Origin: an uncultured Clostridia bacterium
Lineage (GTDB): Bacteria; Bacillota; Clostridia; Oscillospirales; QAKW01
Length of the DNA: 39,498 nt
Direction of reading: 5' to 3'
NCBI GenBank assembly: GCA_944385895.1
Contig: CALWYZ010000018.1
Span: forward strand, 1 to 39,498
Under the pieces are notes generated by a model. That model did no database searches. It was not told the DNA's origin and worked only from the letters and a program-made list of their open reading frames with translations. The position numbers and the translations under genes were made by a program. Below are positions 27,681 to 35,224 of the stretch, one piece after another (positions within the stretch are counted from its first letter, which is position 1; the number at the start of each line of letters is the position of its first letter).

Positions 27681-27694
27681 GGAGGTGTATGTAA

Positions 27695-28702
27695 ATGAAT
27701 ATAACAAAAGCTATTGTATCACAGTTTACAAAGCATAAAGGCAAAAAAACCGACAAGAGGCTATGGCTTAATGTCATATCCAATTTTATCGGTAAAATTG
27801 TCGTTTCTCTTATTTTATTAGGTCTTGCATACGTTATCCTTTATCCGCTGATTTACTGTATTTCTCAGGCGATTCGCTTGCCGTCTGATATGTATGATCC
27901 GCGAGTAATCTATATTCCGCGTCATTTCACATTGCAGAATTTAAAAGATGCATGGGATTTTCTTGATTATCCCAGAATACTTTTGAATACTGTTAACGTG
28001 TCTTTGTGGCCTACAATTTTGCAGTTGTGTACTTGTGCACTGGCCGGCTATGGTTTTGCAAGATTTAAGTTTAAAGGAAAGGGTATAATGTTTGGTTTGG
28101 TAATATTGACACTCATAGTACCTCCGCAGACAATTTCCGTTACAACTTATACTACTTTCCGTTACTTTGATCCTTTCTTTATTTCCTCAGGATTAAATTT
28201 GGTTGGATTATTACCTGAAAACTATATAGATATAACTGATACGCTCTGGTCTTTTATTCTTCCAGCATTGTTCGCAAGCGGACTGAAAAGCGGACTGTTT
28301 ATATTTATATACAGACAGTTCTTCCGCGGTATTCCTAAGGAATTGGAGGAGGCTGCGTACATAGACGGATGCGGATCTTTTGGCACGTTTTTGAAGATAA
28401 TCGTTCCAAATGCTGTTCCTGCGTTTATAACAGTATTTCTTCTCAGCCTTGTGTGGTATTATAATGACTATTTTACAGTACCGCTGTTTTTGCCTCTGAC
28501 AGAGGTCTTATCAAGTTCTTTAAACGACATGTTTACAAATATGACCACTGTCGGAGGACTATATGCGGGCGTAGATGTGTTGCTTGTATATCCTATTTGG
28601 CGTGCCGGTATAATACTGTATATATTGCCTTTGTTAATAATTTTCTTGGTAACCCAAAGAAAATTTACAGAGTCTATCGCAAGATCCGGTATAGTTGGTT
28701 AA
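27695..28702 (+). CDS. Second sugar ABC permease, MalG/LplC type
   Basis: 335 residues, longer than the MalG norm because of an N-terminal extension of about 45 residues. It has six predicted helices and the EAA loop EEAAYIDGCGSFGTFLKIIVP (about residues 215-235). AAGGAGGTGTATGTAA precedes the ATG, 14 bases after its partner. It is the last intact gene of the operon; a stem-loop terminator follows. No ABC ATPase gene is present, so the complex probably uses an ATPase encoded elsewhere. Confidence 0.92.
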   Translation: MNITKAIVSQFTKHKGKKTDKRLWLNVISNFIGKIVVSLILLGLAYVILYPLIYCISQAIRLPSDMYDPRVIYIPRHFTLQNLKDAWDFLDYPRILLNTVNVSLWPTILQLCTCALAGYGFARFKFKGKGIMFGLVILTLIVPPQTISVTTYTTFRYFDPFFISSGLNLVGLLPENYIDITDTLWSFILPALFASGLKSGLFIFIYRQFFRGIPKELEEAAYIDGCGSFGTFLKIIVPNAVPAFITVFLLSLVWYYNDYFTVPLFLPLTEVLSSSLNDMFTNMTTVGGLYAGVDVLLVYPIWRAGIILYILPLLIIFLVTQRKFTESIARSGIVG

Positions 28703-28715
28703 ACTTATTAAAATT

Positions 28716-28750
28716 AAAAAATGGGCTTGTTTTATACAAGCTCATTTTTT
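28716..28750 (+). terminator. Intrinsic terminator of the sugar ABC operon
   Basis: A 15-bp stem (28716-28730 with 28736-28750, one G·T pair), 5-base loop, ending in a run of six Ts. The A-run on the other side makes it usable on both strands. Confidence 0.85.
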
Positions 28751-28784
28751 AATTAATAACGAGGAATTGCTGGAGGTATATCAA

Positions 28785-28814
28785 ATGCCTTTTTTAAAGA
28801 GAAAAAAGGTTTAA
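28785..28814 (+). pseudogene. Nine-codon start remnant (MPFLKRKKV)
   Basis: An ATG with a strong TGGAGGTATATCAA ribosome site opens a frame of nine codons and stops at TAA (28812-28814). Such a good site before so short a frame suggests the preserved start of a gene whose body was lost when accessory DNA joined here. It lies between the operon terminator and the mobile-type sequence. A tiny leader peptide or chance is possible. Confidence 0.3.
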
Positions 28815-28825
28815 AATACAAAAAG

Positions 28826-28867
28826 AGTCTGGAACAAAATAGGCTCCAGACTCCGCATGGTGCGGAT
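28826..28867. repeat. Tandem small hairpins at the core/accessory junction
   Basis: An 8-bp stem AGTCTGGA/TCCAGACT is followed directly by a CCGCATGGTGCGG hairpin. No long T-run follows. They lie in the 180-base stretch between the nine-codon remnant and tnpV copy 2 and may mark an element end. Confidence 0.4.
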
Positions 28868-28933
28868 GTTCTTAACCAACCTAAATTTCATACTTAAAAA
28901 ACCGGCTGATGGCTCACATATTTCTCCGTACAT

Positions 28934-28962
28934 TTGCTTGCATTGTAACTATTTGATATGAT
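28934..28962 (+). promoter_or_regulatory. Predicted σA promoter of tnpV copy 2
   Basis: TTGCTT (28934-28939), 17-base spacer, TATGAT (28957-28962), 32 bases before the gene start. Confidence 0.55.
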
Positions 28963-28994
28963 GGTAGCACAAGATTTTAGGAGGTCAAGATTTT

Positions 28995-29372
28995 ATGGAA
29001 AAGTACAAATATGACGAAAGCAACGGACTGTGGTATGAACTGGAGGGTGATTATTATTTGCCGCGTCTAAAACTTCCGGAGGCAGAACAGGTACATATCG
29101 GTATTTGGGGACAGCGGCACTTGAATTATCTGCGAGAAAATAAGCGGGTATTGCTCTCCAACTTGCAAATCAGTGGAAAACTGAACATTTATCTCGCCGA
29201 CATCGACAAGCAGGCAGAAGAAATGTTTTCCCGGCTTGTAAGTCAGATGGCAGAGCGGGAGGGCGTGACCGAGCGACTCAAAGCAGATAATCAAATGGAA
29301 TGGGTTGGGCGGATGAATGACATTCGTGGACGAGCCACAGAAATTGTAAACAGTGATTTGATTTACAAATAA
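28995..29372 (+). CDS. tnpV: TnpV family transposon-encoded protein (copy 2)
   Basis: A 125-residue protein beginning MEKYKYDESNGLWYELEGDY, clearly homologous to the protein at 4806-5192 over its whole length (shared IWGQRHLNYL, SGKLNIYLADIDKQAEEMF and LKADNQMEWVGRMNDIR type segments). The two differ at many positions, so they are diverged rather than recent copies. AGGAGGTCAAGATTTT precedes the ATG. Unlike copy 1 it has no small gene before it. It points away from the chromosomal core only in the sense that the two copies lie on opposite strands at opposite borders. Confidence 0.85.
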   Translation: MEKYKYDESNGLWYELEGDYYLPRLKLPEAEQVHIGIWGQRHLNYLRENKRVLLSNLQISGKLNIYLADIDKQAEEMFSRLVSQMAEREGVTERLKADNQMEWVGRMNDIRGRATEIVNSDLIYK

Positions 29373-29407
29373 CAAAAAGCAAATAAGGAATTATATACAA
29401 ATGGCAC

Positions 29408-29441
29408 AAAAGAGGTAGTGACCCAAAATCACTGCCTCTTT
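29408..29441. terminator. Bidirectional terminator between tnpV copy 2 and zinc-ribbon operon
   Basis: A 13-bp stem (29409-29421 with 29429-29441, one G·T) and a 7-base loop, with a short T-run on each side. It lies between convergent units. A weaker AATGG/CCATT hairpin near 29532-29549 lies closer to the end of the minus-strand operon. Confidence 0.65.
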
Positions 29442-29576
29442 AATCGGTATTATCGGTTTTATCAAGAAAAGTGTGTTAAATTATCAAAAAAGTATTTGCA
29501 TAGACTCGATATATACCCAAATTAAATAGTCAATGGCTTTTTACCATTATTTAAATATCGTGAATGAATTGCCTTG

Positions 29577-30392
29577 TTAATCATCCAAATGGTCGATAGC
29601 GTACTGAGCTTCCTCAGCGGTAAATTGGCCACCGTATTCAGAAACAAGCTGATCATAAATTGCACTCTTGGACATACTCATCATGCTTTGATATGTTTTA
29701 GCTGATTCTAATGCGTTTTTCTTATAATCAGCATCTAAATTGTCTATAGCATATTGAGCTGCATCATCTTCGAACTGACCACCATATTCGGACGTCAACT
29801 GATCGAAGATTGCTTTTTTAGACATATGCATCATTTCAGAATATGTTTCTGCCTGTTTTAACGCATTTTGGTATTCGATAGAAGGCTTTTTGCCTTTTGA
29901 AATTACAACTTTAATCGTTGCGCCTTGTTTAACGGTTTCGTTAGCCTTTTTATTTTGGCTGATTACAGAACCCGAAGCAACGGTATCTGAGTAATCTTCG
30001 CTAAATTTAACGGTCACTTTATTTGTTGCAGCCCAGTTTTCAATATCAGCCTTATTCATTGCGCTGAAATCAATAACAGTGATTTTATTGCTGTCGGTTT
30101 TGTTATCAGTTGTATCATTATTGGTTTCATCGCCACTTTGAACAACAGAACTGCCGTTATCGGTGTTAGTAGAAGATTCATTACCACCGTTTACACTGCC
30201 GATGATGCCAATAGCTACAACCGCAATAATTACCCAAAACCACCATTTTTTATAAATCGGTTTTTTAGCCTTTACCGAAGCAACGGGCATAACTGGTGCT
30301 TGCTCTACTGCAGGTGTTTCTGCTTGTGCAGGCGCACCGCAGTTAGGGCAAAATTTTCCTTCAAATTGAGTTCCACATTGATTGCAATTCAT
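29577..30392 (-). CDS. Zinc-ribbon, PASTA and Ltp-repeat membrane protein
   Basis: 271 residues. The N-terminal zinc ribbon MNCNQCGTQFEGKFCPNCGA (Cys 3, 6, 15, 18) is followed by a Pro/Val linker, one membrane helix (about 49-66), an N/D/T-rich stretch (70-103), a PASTA-like domain (104-167, with SGSVISQNKKANETVKQG) and two copies of an Ltp-type helical repeat (174-221 and 224-270, each ending AQYAIDxLD). The predicted topology is zinc ribbon inside, PASTA and Ltp repeats outside. Ltp repeats occur in cell-surface lipoproteins, including a phage superinfection-exclusion protein of Streptococcus phage TP-J34. It is the last gene of the nine-gene operon, with GGAGG 9 bases before the ATG. Confidence 0.85.
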   Translation of the reverse strand: MNCNQCGTQFEGKFCPNCGAPAQAETPAVEQAPVMPVASVKAKKPIYKKWWFWVIIAVVAIGIIGSVNGGNESSTNTDNGSSVVQSGDETNNDTTDNKTDSNKITVIDFSAMNKADIENWAATNKVTVKFSEDYSDTVASGSVISQNKKANETVKQGATIKVVISKGKKPSIEYQNALKQAETYSEMMHMSKKAIFDQLTSEYGGQFEDDAAQYAIDNLDADYKKNALESAKTYQSMMSMSKSAIYDQLVSEYGGQFTAEEAQYAIDHLDD

Positions 30393-30416
30393 ATATTTAA
30401 TCCTCCAATTTTATAA

Positions 30417-30776
30417 TTATGCATTCCACTGATTGCCGCAGTTTTGGCACACACAAACTTTTCTTTGTTTGTTAACAACTTTTTGTTTTTTGTGGCCGAA
30501 AATTGCAAAAATCAAAGCCGGTAATGTTAGGAAAAGCCACTTAAACGGTATCCACCACCAACCCACACAAATCCACCATAGGCAACCATGATGCTGATTT
30601 TTAAGTTTAACCTCATTAATTACCTGAATACTAACATTTGTACTTCCGCACTTTCTGCATGTAACAACATTTTTAGAACTAATATTGTTTGCAGTTGGAG
30701 CGACTTGGCCTGCAGGAGTTCCACAGTTTGTGCAAAACTTACCCTCGAACTCTGAACCACATACATTACATTTCAT
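30417..30776 (-). CDS. Zinc-ribbon membrane protein with Trp-rich segment
   Basis: 119 residues with three cysteine motifs: the N-terminal ribbon MKCNVCGSEFEGKFCTNCGT (Cys 3, 6, 15, 18), CRKCG (40-44) and, after a hydrophobic Trp-rich segment (about 64-93), CVCQNCGNQW at the end. The last two could form one ribbon across the membrane hairpin. The start at 30776 follows GAGGAAAAAGAT; an ATG at 30863 lies inside the upstream gene. The N-terminal ribbon is nearly the same as in the 29577 protein. No known function. Confidence 0.78.
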   Translation of the reverse strand: MKCNVCGSEFEGKFCTNCGTPAGQVAPTANNISSKNVVTCRKCGSTNVSIQVINEVKLKNQHHGCLWWICVGWWWIPFKWLFLTLPALIFAIFGHKKQKVVNKQRKVCVCQNCGNQWNA

Positions 30777-30795
30777 ATCTTTTTCCTCCTCTATT

Positions 30796-31197
30796 TTATA
30801 GCGGCGAACCGCAATATTCACAAATTGATGATTTTGTACCGGTAATCTTATTAGGTGCGCCACAGTTTGGGCAGTTGACTACTTCATTATCAGTAAATGT
30901 CATCAAAGAATAACTGGCTACAACACCGCTCATTCCGTTTTGTGCTTGAATAATATAATCTTTATTTATATCAATATTTACAGTTAGCTTATTGCTTTTT
31001 ACGCCCATTGAACGAGCAGCCTTAAAAACCACAGTATGAGAACCCGGAGGTAATTCTATTTCAGTTTCTTCTCCCGGTCGCAACGTTGCAACAACGTTTT
31101 TATCAATCTTCACATTATAGGCATTTGCATTTCCCAATCCCATAGTTAAAGCCTTAAAGAACATATTTTCATTTTTAAGCACCTTTAAAACGACCAA
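30796..31197 (-). CDS. PEGA-like domain protein with C-terminal zinc ribbon
   Basis: 133 residues, soluble. The N-terminal part (about 1-95) looks like a small beta-sandwich with ATLRPGEETEIELPPGSHTVVFKA, similar to PEGA-type domains. The C-terminus is a zinc ribbon with Cys 109, 112, 126, 129 (VNCPNCGA, then CEYCGSPL). The start is TTG at 31197, chosen because AGGAG lies 7-8 bases upstream and no nearer ATG has a site. The final ribbon closely matches those of the next two upstream proteins. Confidence 0.75.
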   Translation of the reverse strand: MVVLKVLKNENMFFKALTMGLGNANAYNVKIDKNVVATLRPGEETEIELPPGSHTVVFKAARSMGVKSNKLTVNIDINKDYIIQAQNGMSGVVASYSLMTFTDNEVVNCPNCGAPNKITGTKSSICEYCGSPL

Positions 31198-31231
31198 TCA
31201 AATTCTCCTCTCATTAAATATTCTGTTTGTT

Positions 31232-31876
31232 TTACAGTGGTGAACCGCAATACTCACATTCGTTCGCAGTGCCTGGCACAACTGTATTTGTTGCACCACA
31301 ATTTTTGCATTTTACACTTGTTGATTGGGTACTTGATGGCGAAGCACTTTGATTTATATTGATGTTAACTGAAGCTGCTTTTTGCGGCATTATCAGCTCT
31401 CTGCGGTTTAAATCCACATACGCATTCATAAAATATCCGTCATCAAGCATTGACTGTAAATCCTTTGCCGCTTGTTCAAAAGAAGTAGGATAAGCGGCAG
31501 CAATATTATCGATTAATGTATCATTGCTGCTGTTGATAATGGCAACATATCTGTTGTACTTTGTACCTTTCTTTATGTACGAATGGGCCTTATACAATGC
31601 AAAAGCACCACCGCCGCCGAAGATCATAAGCATTACAATAACGCCACCTACAACGCTTGATCCATCTTCGGTTTCGAGTTCGCCTGTGATTCCCATAATC
31701 AAATACATTACAGCAAAGCCTATTAATATCCATGCTAAAATTTTTAAAGACCTTCCGTTTTTGATATAGTTAAATTTTTCGTCAGTCATCTTTTTAACTA
31801 ACATCCAAATACCAATGGGGAAAAACAGAAAGAACATTAATGCAATAATTCCCCATGAAAAAGATTTTTTCTGCAT
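31232..31876 (-). CDS. Membrane protein with helical domain and C-terminal zinc ribbon
   Basis: 214 residues: membrane helices at about 7-27, 44-64 and 76-97, a cytoplasmic helical domain (about 104-165, DNIAAAYPTSFEQAAKDLQSM, then GYFMNAYVDLNRRELIMP), an S/T/Q linker and a C-terminal zinc ribbon (Cys 190, 193, 207, 210). The helical domain matches one in the 31890 protein, so the two are paralogues. The start at 31876 is preferred over a GTG at 31885 because AGGAGG lies 9 bases upstream. Function unknown. Confidence 0.78.
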   Translation of the reverse strand: MQKKSFSWGIIALMFFLFFPIGIWMLVKKMTDEKFNYIKNGRSLKILAWILIGFAVMYLIMGITGELETEDGSSVVGGVIVMLMIFGGGGAFALYKAHSYIKKGTKYNRYVAIINSSNDTLIDNIAAAYPTSFEQAAKDLQSMLDDGYFMNAYVDLNRRELIMPQKAASVNININQSASPSSTQSTSVKCKNCGATNTVVPGTANECEYCGSPL

Positions 31877-31889
31877 TTTCTTCACCCTC

Positions 31890-32468
31890 CTATTCTGAAA
31901 TCTGCGATCCGCAGAATTCGCATTCGCCTACCGTTCCCGAGACAATCTTATTTGTTGCACCGCAACCCTTGCATTGAACGGTGGTATATTTTACCGTTTG
32001 AGTTGTTGCATTAGGAGCAGGTGTAGCGACGGTTGAAACTTGTTGTTGCGGCATTGTTGGTACAACTAACTTATTGTGCTGCCCATCAAGATAGCAGTTA
32101 GGGAAAAAGCCAAATGCTATCATGTAGCTGATGTTTTTTATCGCTATTGCAACAGTAACGCCGGTGGCAGAAGCCAATAAATCAATTGATTTTTCCGGAT
32201 CAGCTGCAAGTCGAGCTGAATAATCGTAAAATGTTCTGATTAATTTAAATTTTTGATTTCCCTTAATAATTAGCCAAACACCAACGGCAGCAATTGCCAA
32301 AAAGAATAATACCAATGTTACATCAAGAGCTTCTTTAAATCCGGATGTTGCACACCCAACAAAAGCAATAAATCCGTTAAAAACAGCTATTATCCAACCA
32401 AATACTCTTTGAATTGTGCCTTTAACTTTTACCTTGTTAATTGCAGAATCAACACTGTTTGACGCCAT
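31890..32468 (-). CDS. Paralogous membrane protein with C-terminal zinc ribbon
   Basis: 192 residues. Two membrane helices (about 20-41 and 50-68), a helical domain (about 75-137, SIDLLASATGVTVAIAIKNI, then FGFFPNCYLDGQHNKLVVP) and a C-terminal ribbon with Cys 166, 169, 183, 186 (VQCKGCGATNK, CEFCGSQ). Same plan as the 31232 protein with one helix fewer. GGAGGTATATAATT precedes the ATG; the upstream gene stops 2 bases before it. No known function. Confidence 0.78.
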   Translation of the reverse strand: MASNSVDSAINKVKVKGTIQRVFGWIIAVFNGFIAFVGCATSGFKEALDVTLVLFFLAIAAVGVWLIIKGNQKFKLIRTFYDYSARLAADPEKSIDLLASATGVTVAIAIKNISYMIAFGFFPNCYLDGQHNKLVVPTMPQQQVSTVATPAPNATTQTVKYTTVQCKGCGATNKIVSGTVGECEFCGSQISE

Positions 32469-32470
32469 AA

Positions 32471-33169
32471 TTATATACCTCCGATTTTCAATCTGCTCAC
32501 TTCAGCGTTTCTCTGCTTAATAAGGCACATTGTTTTTTCGCAAATTTCAAGAATTCTCTCGTTATTTCTTTCTTTAAGATTCAACTGTTCCAACAAAGTA
32601 TTAACGCTCTCATCTATTAGATTATCGGTATCAACGCAAACGCTCTGATCACAACTTTTTACTGCATCATCTATTTTTTTAAGCTCGCCATGAATGGTTT
32701 TTTTGCAATCGATAGAGTTTAAACTCTCTGTTTTATATTCCAGTGCTTTAAAAAAGCGGAAAGCGTTATCAACGGCATTAGCTTTATCAGAAACTTTCTT
32801 GCCGAAGAAATATACTAAGACTGACGAAATTAAAAATACTCCGGTTAGGCAAACAAATATAATTTTATATGTTGCAATTGCATTTCTGTAATAAAAAGCA
32901 AACAACATCGATAATGCAATAACTAAAACCTGATAACCGAAAAGTATTGTATACCCCCCTGCAGTCATCGTAAGTTTCTTTTTGCCAGAAACGGTGTTAT
33001 AGAATAGAGTTCCCAATAAAGTAATCACTTCCGAAACTATGACACCAAACAAAGTGGTTTTATCCATCAGCAATTTTTCGTATGGAAGTAAATAATATAT
33101 TGCAACCGTTAAGGCGATGAGCAGCAAAAAACCAAATGTAGAAATTAAATTCTTTTTGAGTTTCCTCAT
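32471..33169 (-). CDS. 4-TM membrane protein with C-terminal helical domain
   Basis: 232 residues. Four membrane helices fill roughly residues 9-120 (LISTFGFLLLIALTVAIYYLL, TLFGVIVSEVITLLGTLFY, YTILFGYQVLVIALSMLFAF, IIFVCLTGVFLISSVLVYFF). A charged, probably coiled-coil cytoplasmic domain follows to the end. No cysteine ribbon. The start at 33169 follows AAAGGTGATAACA; a GTG at 33178 is inside that site. It has the same topology as the 34501 protein, and the two flank the SPFH gene. Function unknown. Confidence 0.75.
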   Translation of the reverse strand: MRKLKKNLISTFGFLLLIALTVAIYYLLPYEKLLMDKTTLFGVIVSEVITLLGTLFYNTVSGKKKLTMTAGGYTILFGYQVLVIALSMLFAFYYRNAIATYKIIFVCLTGVFLISSVLVYFFGKKVSDKANAVDNAFRFFKALEYKTESLNSIDCKKTIHGELKKIDDAVKSCDQSVCVDTDNLIDESVNTLLEQLNLKERNNERILEICEKTMCLIKQRNAEVSRLKIGGI

Positions 33170-33185
33170 TGTTATCACCTTTACC

Positions 33186-34487
33186 TTACTCTATTTTTGT
33201 ACCACACTCAGGGCAGAATTTGGGAGTACCGGTTATCGGAGAATTACAAGAGGGACAAGTTTTTATTAAAGACTTACCGCATTCAGGACAGAATCTTGTA
33301 TTCTTACCGGGGAGAGCAGCACCACAATGAGGGCAAGGCTGAGGAGCCTCATATCCGCAGGATGTGCATGTTACAGCACCTGCTGGCAAATCCGCACCGC
33401 ATTTGGGGCAGGGATTATATTTGTCGCCGCACTCGGGACAGAACTTCATGGTGTTTTTATACTCAAAGCCGCAGTTACTGCATTTTACAGTATCTTTTGC
33501 ATTGTTCTCTTCCTTCTTGTTGGTATCACAACCACAGTCGGAGCAGAATCGTTTGCTCTTAGGCATTATAGCACCGCACAAAGGGCAAGATTTTGTATCT
33601 TCGGCATTTGTATCAAGCGTTTTTGCAATTCCACCAAATTGACCGCCAACTGCGCCTCCCATTGTAACGCCCATTCCGAGACCTAACCCAGCACCCATAA
33701 GATCTCCAGAGGTTCCGGGATTCTTTGCGGCGCCTTCCAACGTATCGAAAGAGCGCTCTTGCTGATAGTTATATCCGATAATATTCATCTCGGCCTTCTT
33801 GGCAAGAGCATCTTTGAGTTTTTTAACAGCTGTGTCATCTTCGGGAACACTGATGTCATTAACATAAAAGTTAACAAGTTTTATGCCGTATTCTTCAAGT
33901 ACGGGCTGCATCTTTTCTTGCAGATATGTGGAGAGTTCTTCAATATAAGCATTGATCTCCATAATGCTTATTTGTTTATGTACCAAATAAGAGGAAATCG
34001 CATCTTTTACCTTTGTAAGATATAAACCGCGGAAATATTTAAGAATATTGGTTTTATCAAATACAGAAAGAGTTCCAACCAATTTAACGAGGAACTGTTT
34101 GGAGTTTTCAATTCTAATTCCAAACTGTCCGAAAGCTCTGACAGGGATAAATACAGAATATTTAGGGTCCTGCAATTGAATTGGTGAAGCTGTGCCCCAC
34201 TTGATATCAAGTGAGTTTACCTTGTTTATGTACCAAACCTCCGCAGTAAACGGTGAACGACCACCGAAAGGGAGGTTGATTATCTTATTTAAAATCGGAA
34301 TATTGGCGGTTTCTAAAGTATGACGACCACTCTGGAATACATCCAGTGCTTTACCACCCTTAAAAAGTATCGCTTCTTGCGACTCATTAACGATCAGTTG
34401 TGTCCAAGTGCCTAATTCTTCACTCGGGTATTTCCAAGCGAATACATCCGGACTACCGTTATACTTAACTACTTCTACAATTGCCAT
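33186..34487 (-). CDS. SPFH-domain protein with five zinc-ribbon units (YdjI-like)
   Basis: 433 residues. An SPFH/band-7-like domain (about 20-235; LIVNESQEAILFKGGKALDVFQSGRH, PVRAFGQFGIRI, KLVNFYVNDISVPEDD) is followed by a helical stretch, a Gly-rich linker (about 255-290) and a tail with ten CxxC motifs, that is five zinc-ribbon units (CPLCG/CSDCG, CSNCG/CPECG, CPKCG/CTSCG, CPHCG/CPECG, CPSCN/CPECG). SPFH proteins form membrane-associated rings or scaffolds. Bacillus YdjI, linked to PspA membrane-stress response, is the closest relative I recognise; the long ribbon array here is larger than I would expect. GAGGAGGAAACAAAA precedes the ATG. It is probably the core of this operon. Confidence 0.87.
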   Translation of the reverse strand: MAIVEVVKYNGSPDVFAWKYPSEELGTWTQLIVNESQEAILFKGGKALDVFQSGRHTLETANIPILNKIINLPFGGRSPFTAEVWYINKVNSLDIKWGTASPIQLQDPKYSVFIPVRAFGQFGIRIENSKQFLVKLVGTLSVFDKTNILKYFRGLYLTKVKDAISSYLVHKQISIMEINAYIEELSTYLQEKMQPVLEEYGIKLVNFYVNDISVPEDDTAVKKLKDALAKKAEMNIIGYNYQQERSFDTLEGAAKNPGTSGDLMGAGLGLGMGVTMGGAVGGQFGGIAKTLDTNAEDTKSCPLCGAIMPKSKRFCSDCGCDTNKKEENNAKDTVKCSNCGFEYKNTMKFCPECGDKYNPCPKCGADLPAGAVTCTSCGYEAPQPCPHCGAALPGKNTRFCPECGKSLIKTCPSCNSPITGTPKFCPECGTKIE

Positions 34488-34500
34488 TTTTGTTTCCTCC

Positions 34501-35223
34501 TCAAATGCTACTGCTCATCAATCTGATTTGCATATTTCTATCTTTTACTACTTTTTTGATATCGTTGATAATGGCTTCCATGCTTGTGATATCATCAGAT
34601 TTTATTAAAACCAAATTATCAACTTCCGCAGAAAGCATCTCAGCCATCGAGCGAAGCCGTGTGTCTATATCAGAGACATCGACCGTTAGACCGAAATCTG
34701 AAAATCTTAACTCATCAAGAAGGCTATCTATAAGCGGCAAAGCCTTCTTCTTTGATTCGAGCTGCATATCTATAAGTTTTGTTTTAATTTTTTCAAATTC
34801 ATATATGAGAATTTGCATTTCACATATTTTACCGTTTACTTGATTGGTTTGTTTTATTACCAGATTCTTGGTTGCAAACATTAAGACGGTAATTATTGCG
34901 TATAAGGCCATACACATCAAATGAATACTTATGAATATATTAACAGCAGTGTTAAATATGAACCCGAACAAAATGTTGATAGCAACCACAACAGCAACAT
35001 AAATTGCAGAAAAAGCCACCATCGAAATTTCCAACGGAAATGCCGAACTTCTTTTTCGATTAGTCACTACTGTTATAACTGCGGCTAAGCCAACCGCAAA
35101 CAGCACCATTGCAAAGCCGATCCAAAATACTGTGTCCCTATCGGTAGTCAAAATTATCGATAGAGCGATATATAACGCTACAATGATCGAATATACCGAT
35201 AGAATTATCCCGTGCTTTCTCAT
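34501..35223 (-). CDS. 4-TM membrane protein with coiled-coil C-terminus
   Basis: 240 residues. Four membrane helices (about 6-26, 33-54, 67-93, 97-118) are followed by a long helical cytoplasmic domain (about 125-240; KICEMQILIYEFEKIKTKL, then VDNLVLIKSDDITSMEAIIND). The start at 35223 follows GGGAAAGAGGGATAAA; a longer frame to 35325 would overlap the ribbon-helix-helix gene and has no site. It lies 1 base after the upstream stop and 13 bases before the SPFH gene. Similar plan to the 32471 protein, suggesting duplication. Function unknown. Confidence 0.75.
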   Translation of the reverse strand: MRKHGIILSVYSIIVALYIALSIILTTDRDTVFWIGFAMVLFAVGLAAVITVVTNRKRSSAFPLEISMVAFSAIYVAVVVAINILFGFIFNTAVNIFISIHLMCMALYAIITVLMFATKNLVIKQTNQVNGKICEMQILIYEFEKIKTKLIDMQLESKKKALPLIDSLLDELRFSDFGLTVDVSDIDTRLRSMAEMLSAEVDNLVLIKSDDITSMEAIINDIKKVVKDRNMQIRLMSSSI

Positions 35224-35224
35224 T

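Noticed and set aside
28826..28867. Tandem hairpins as a T-box or riboswitch
   Set aside because: They are small, lack the conserved T-box sequence, and are followed by a promoter and a tnpV gene instead of a metabolic gene.
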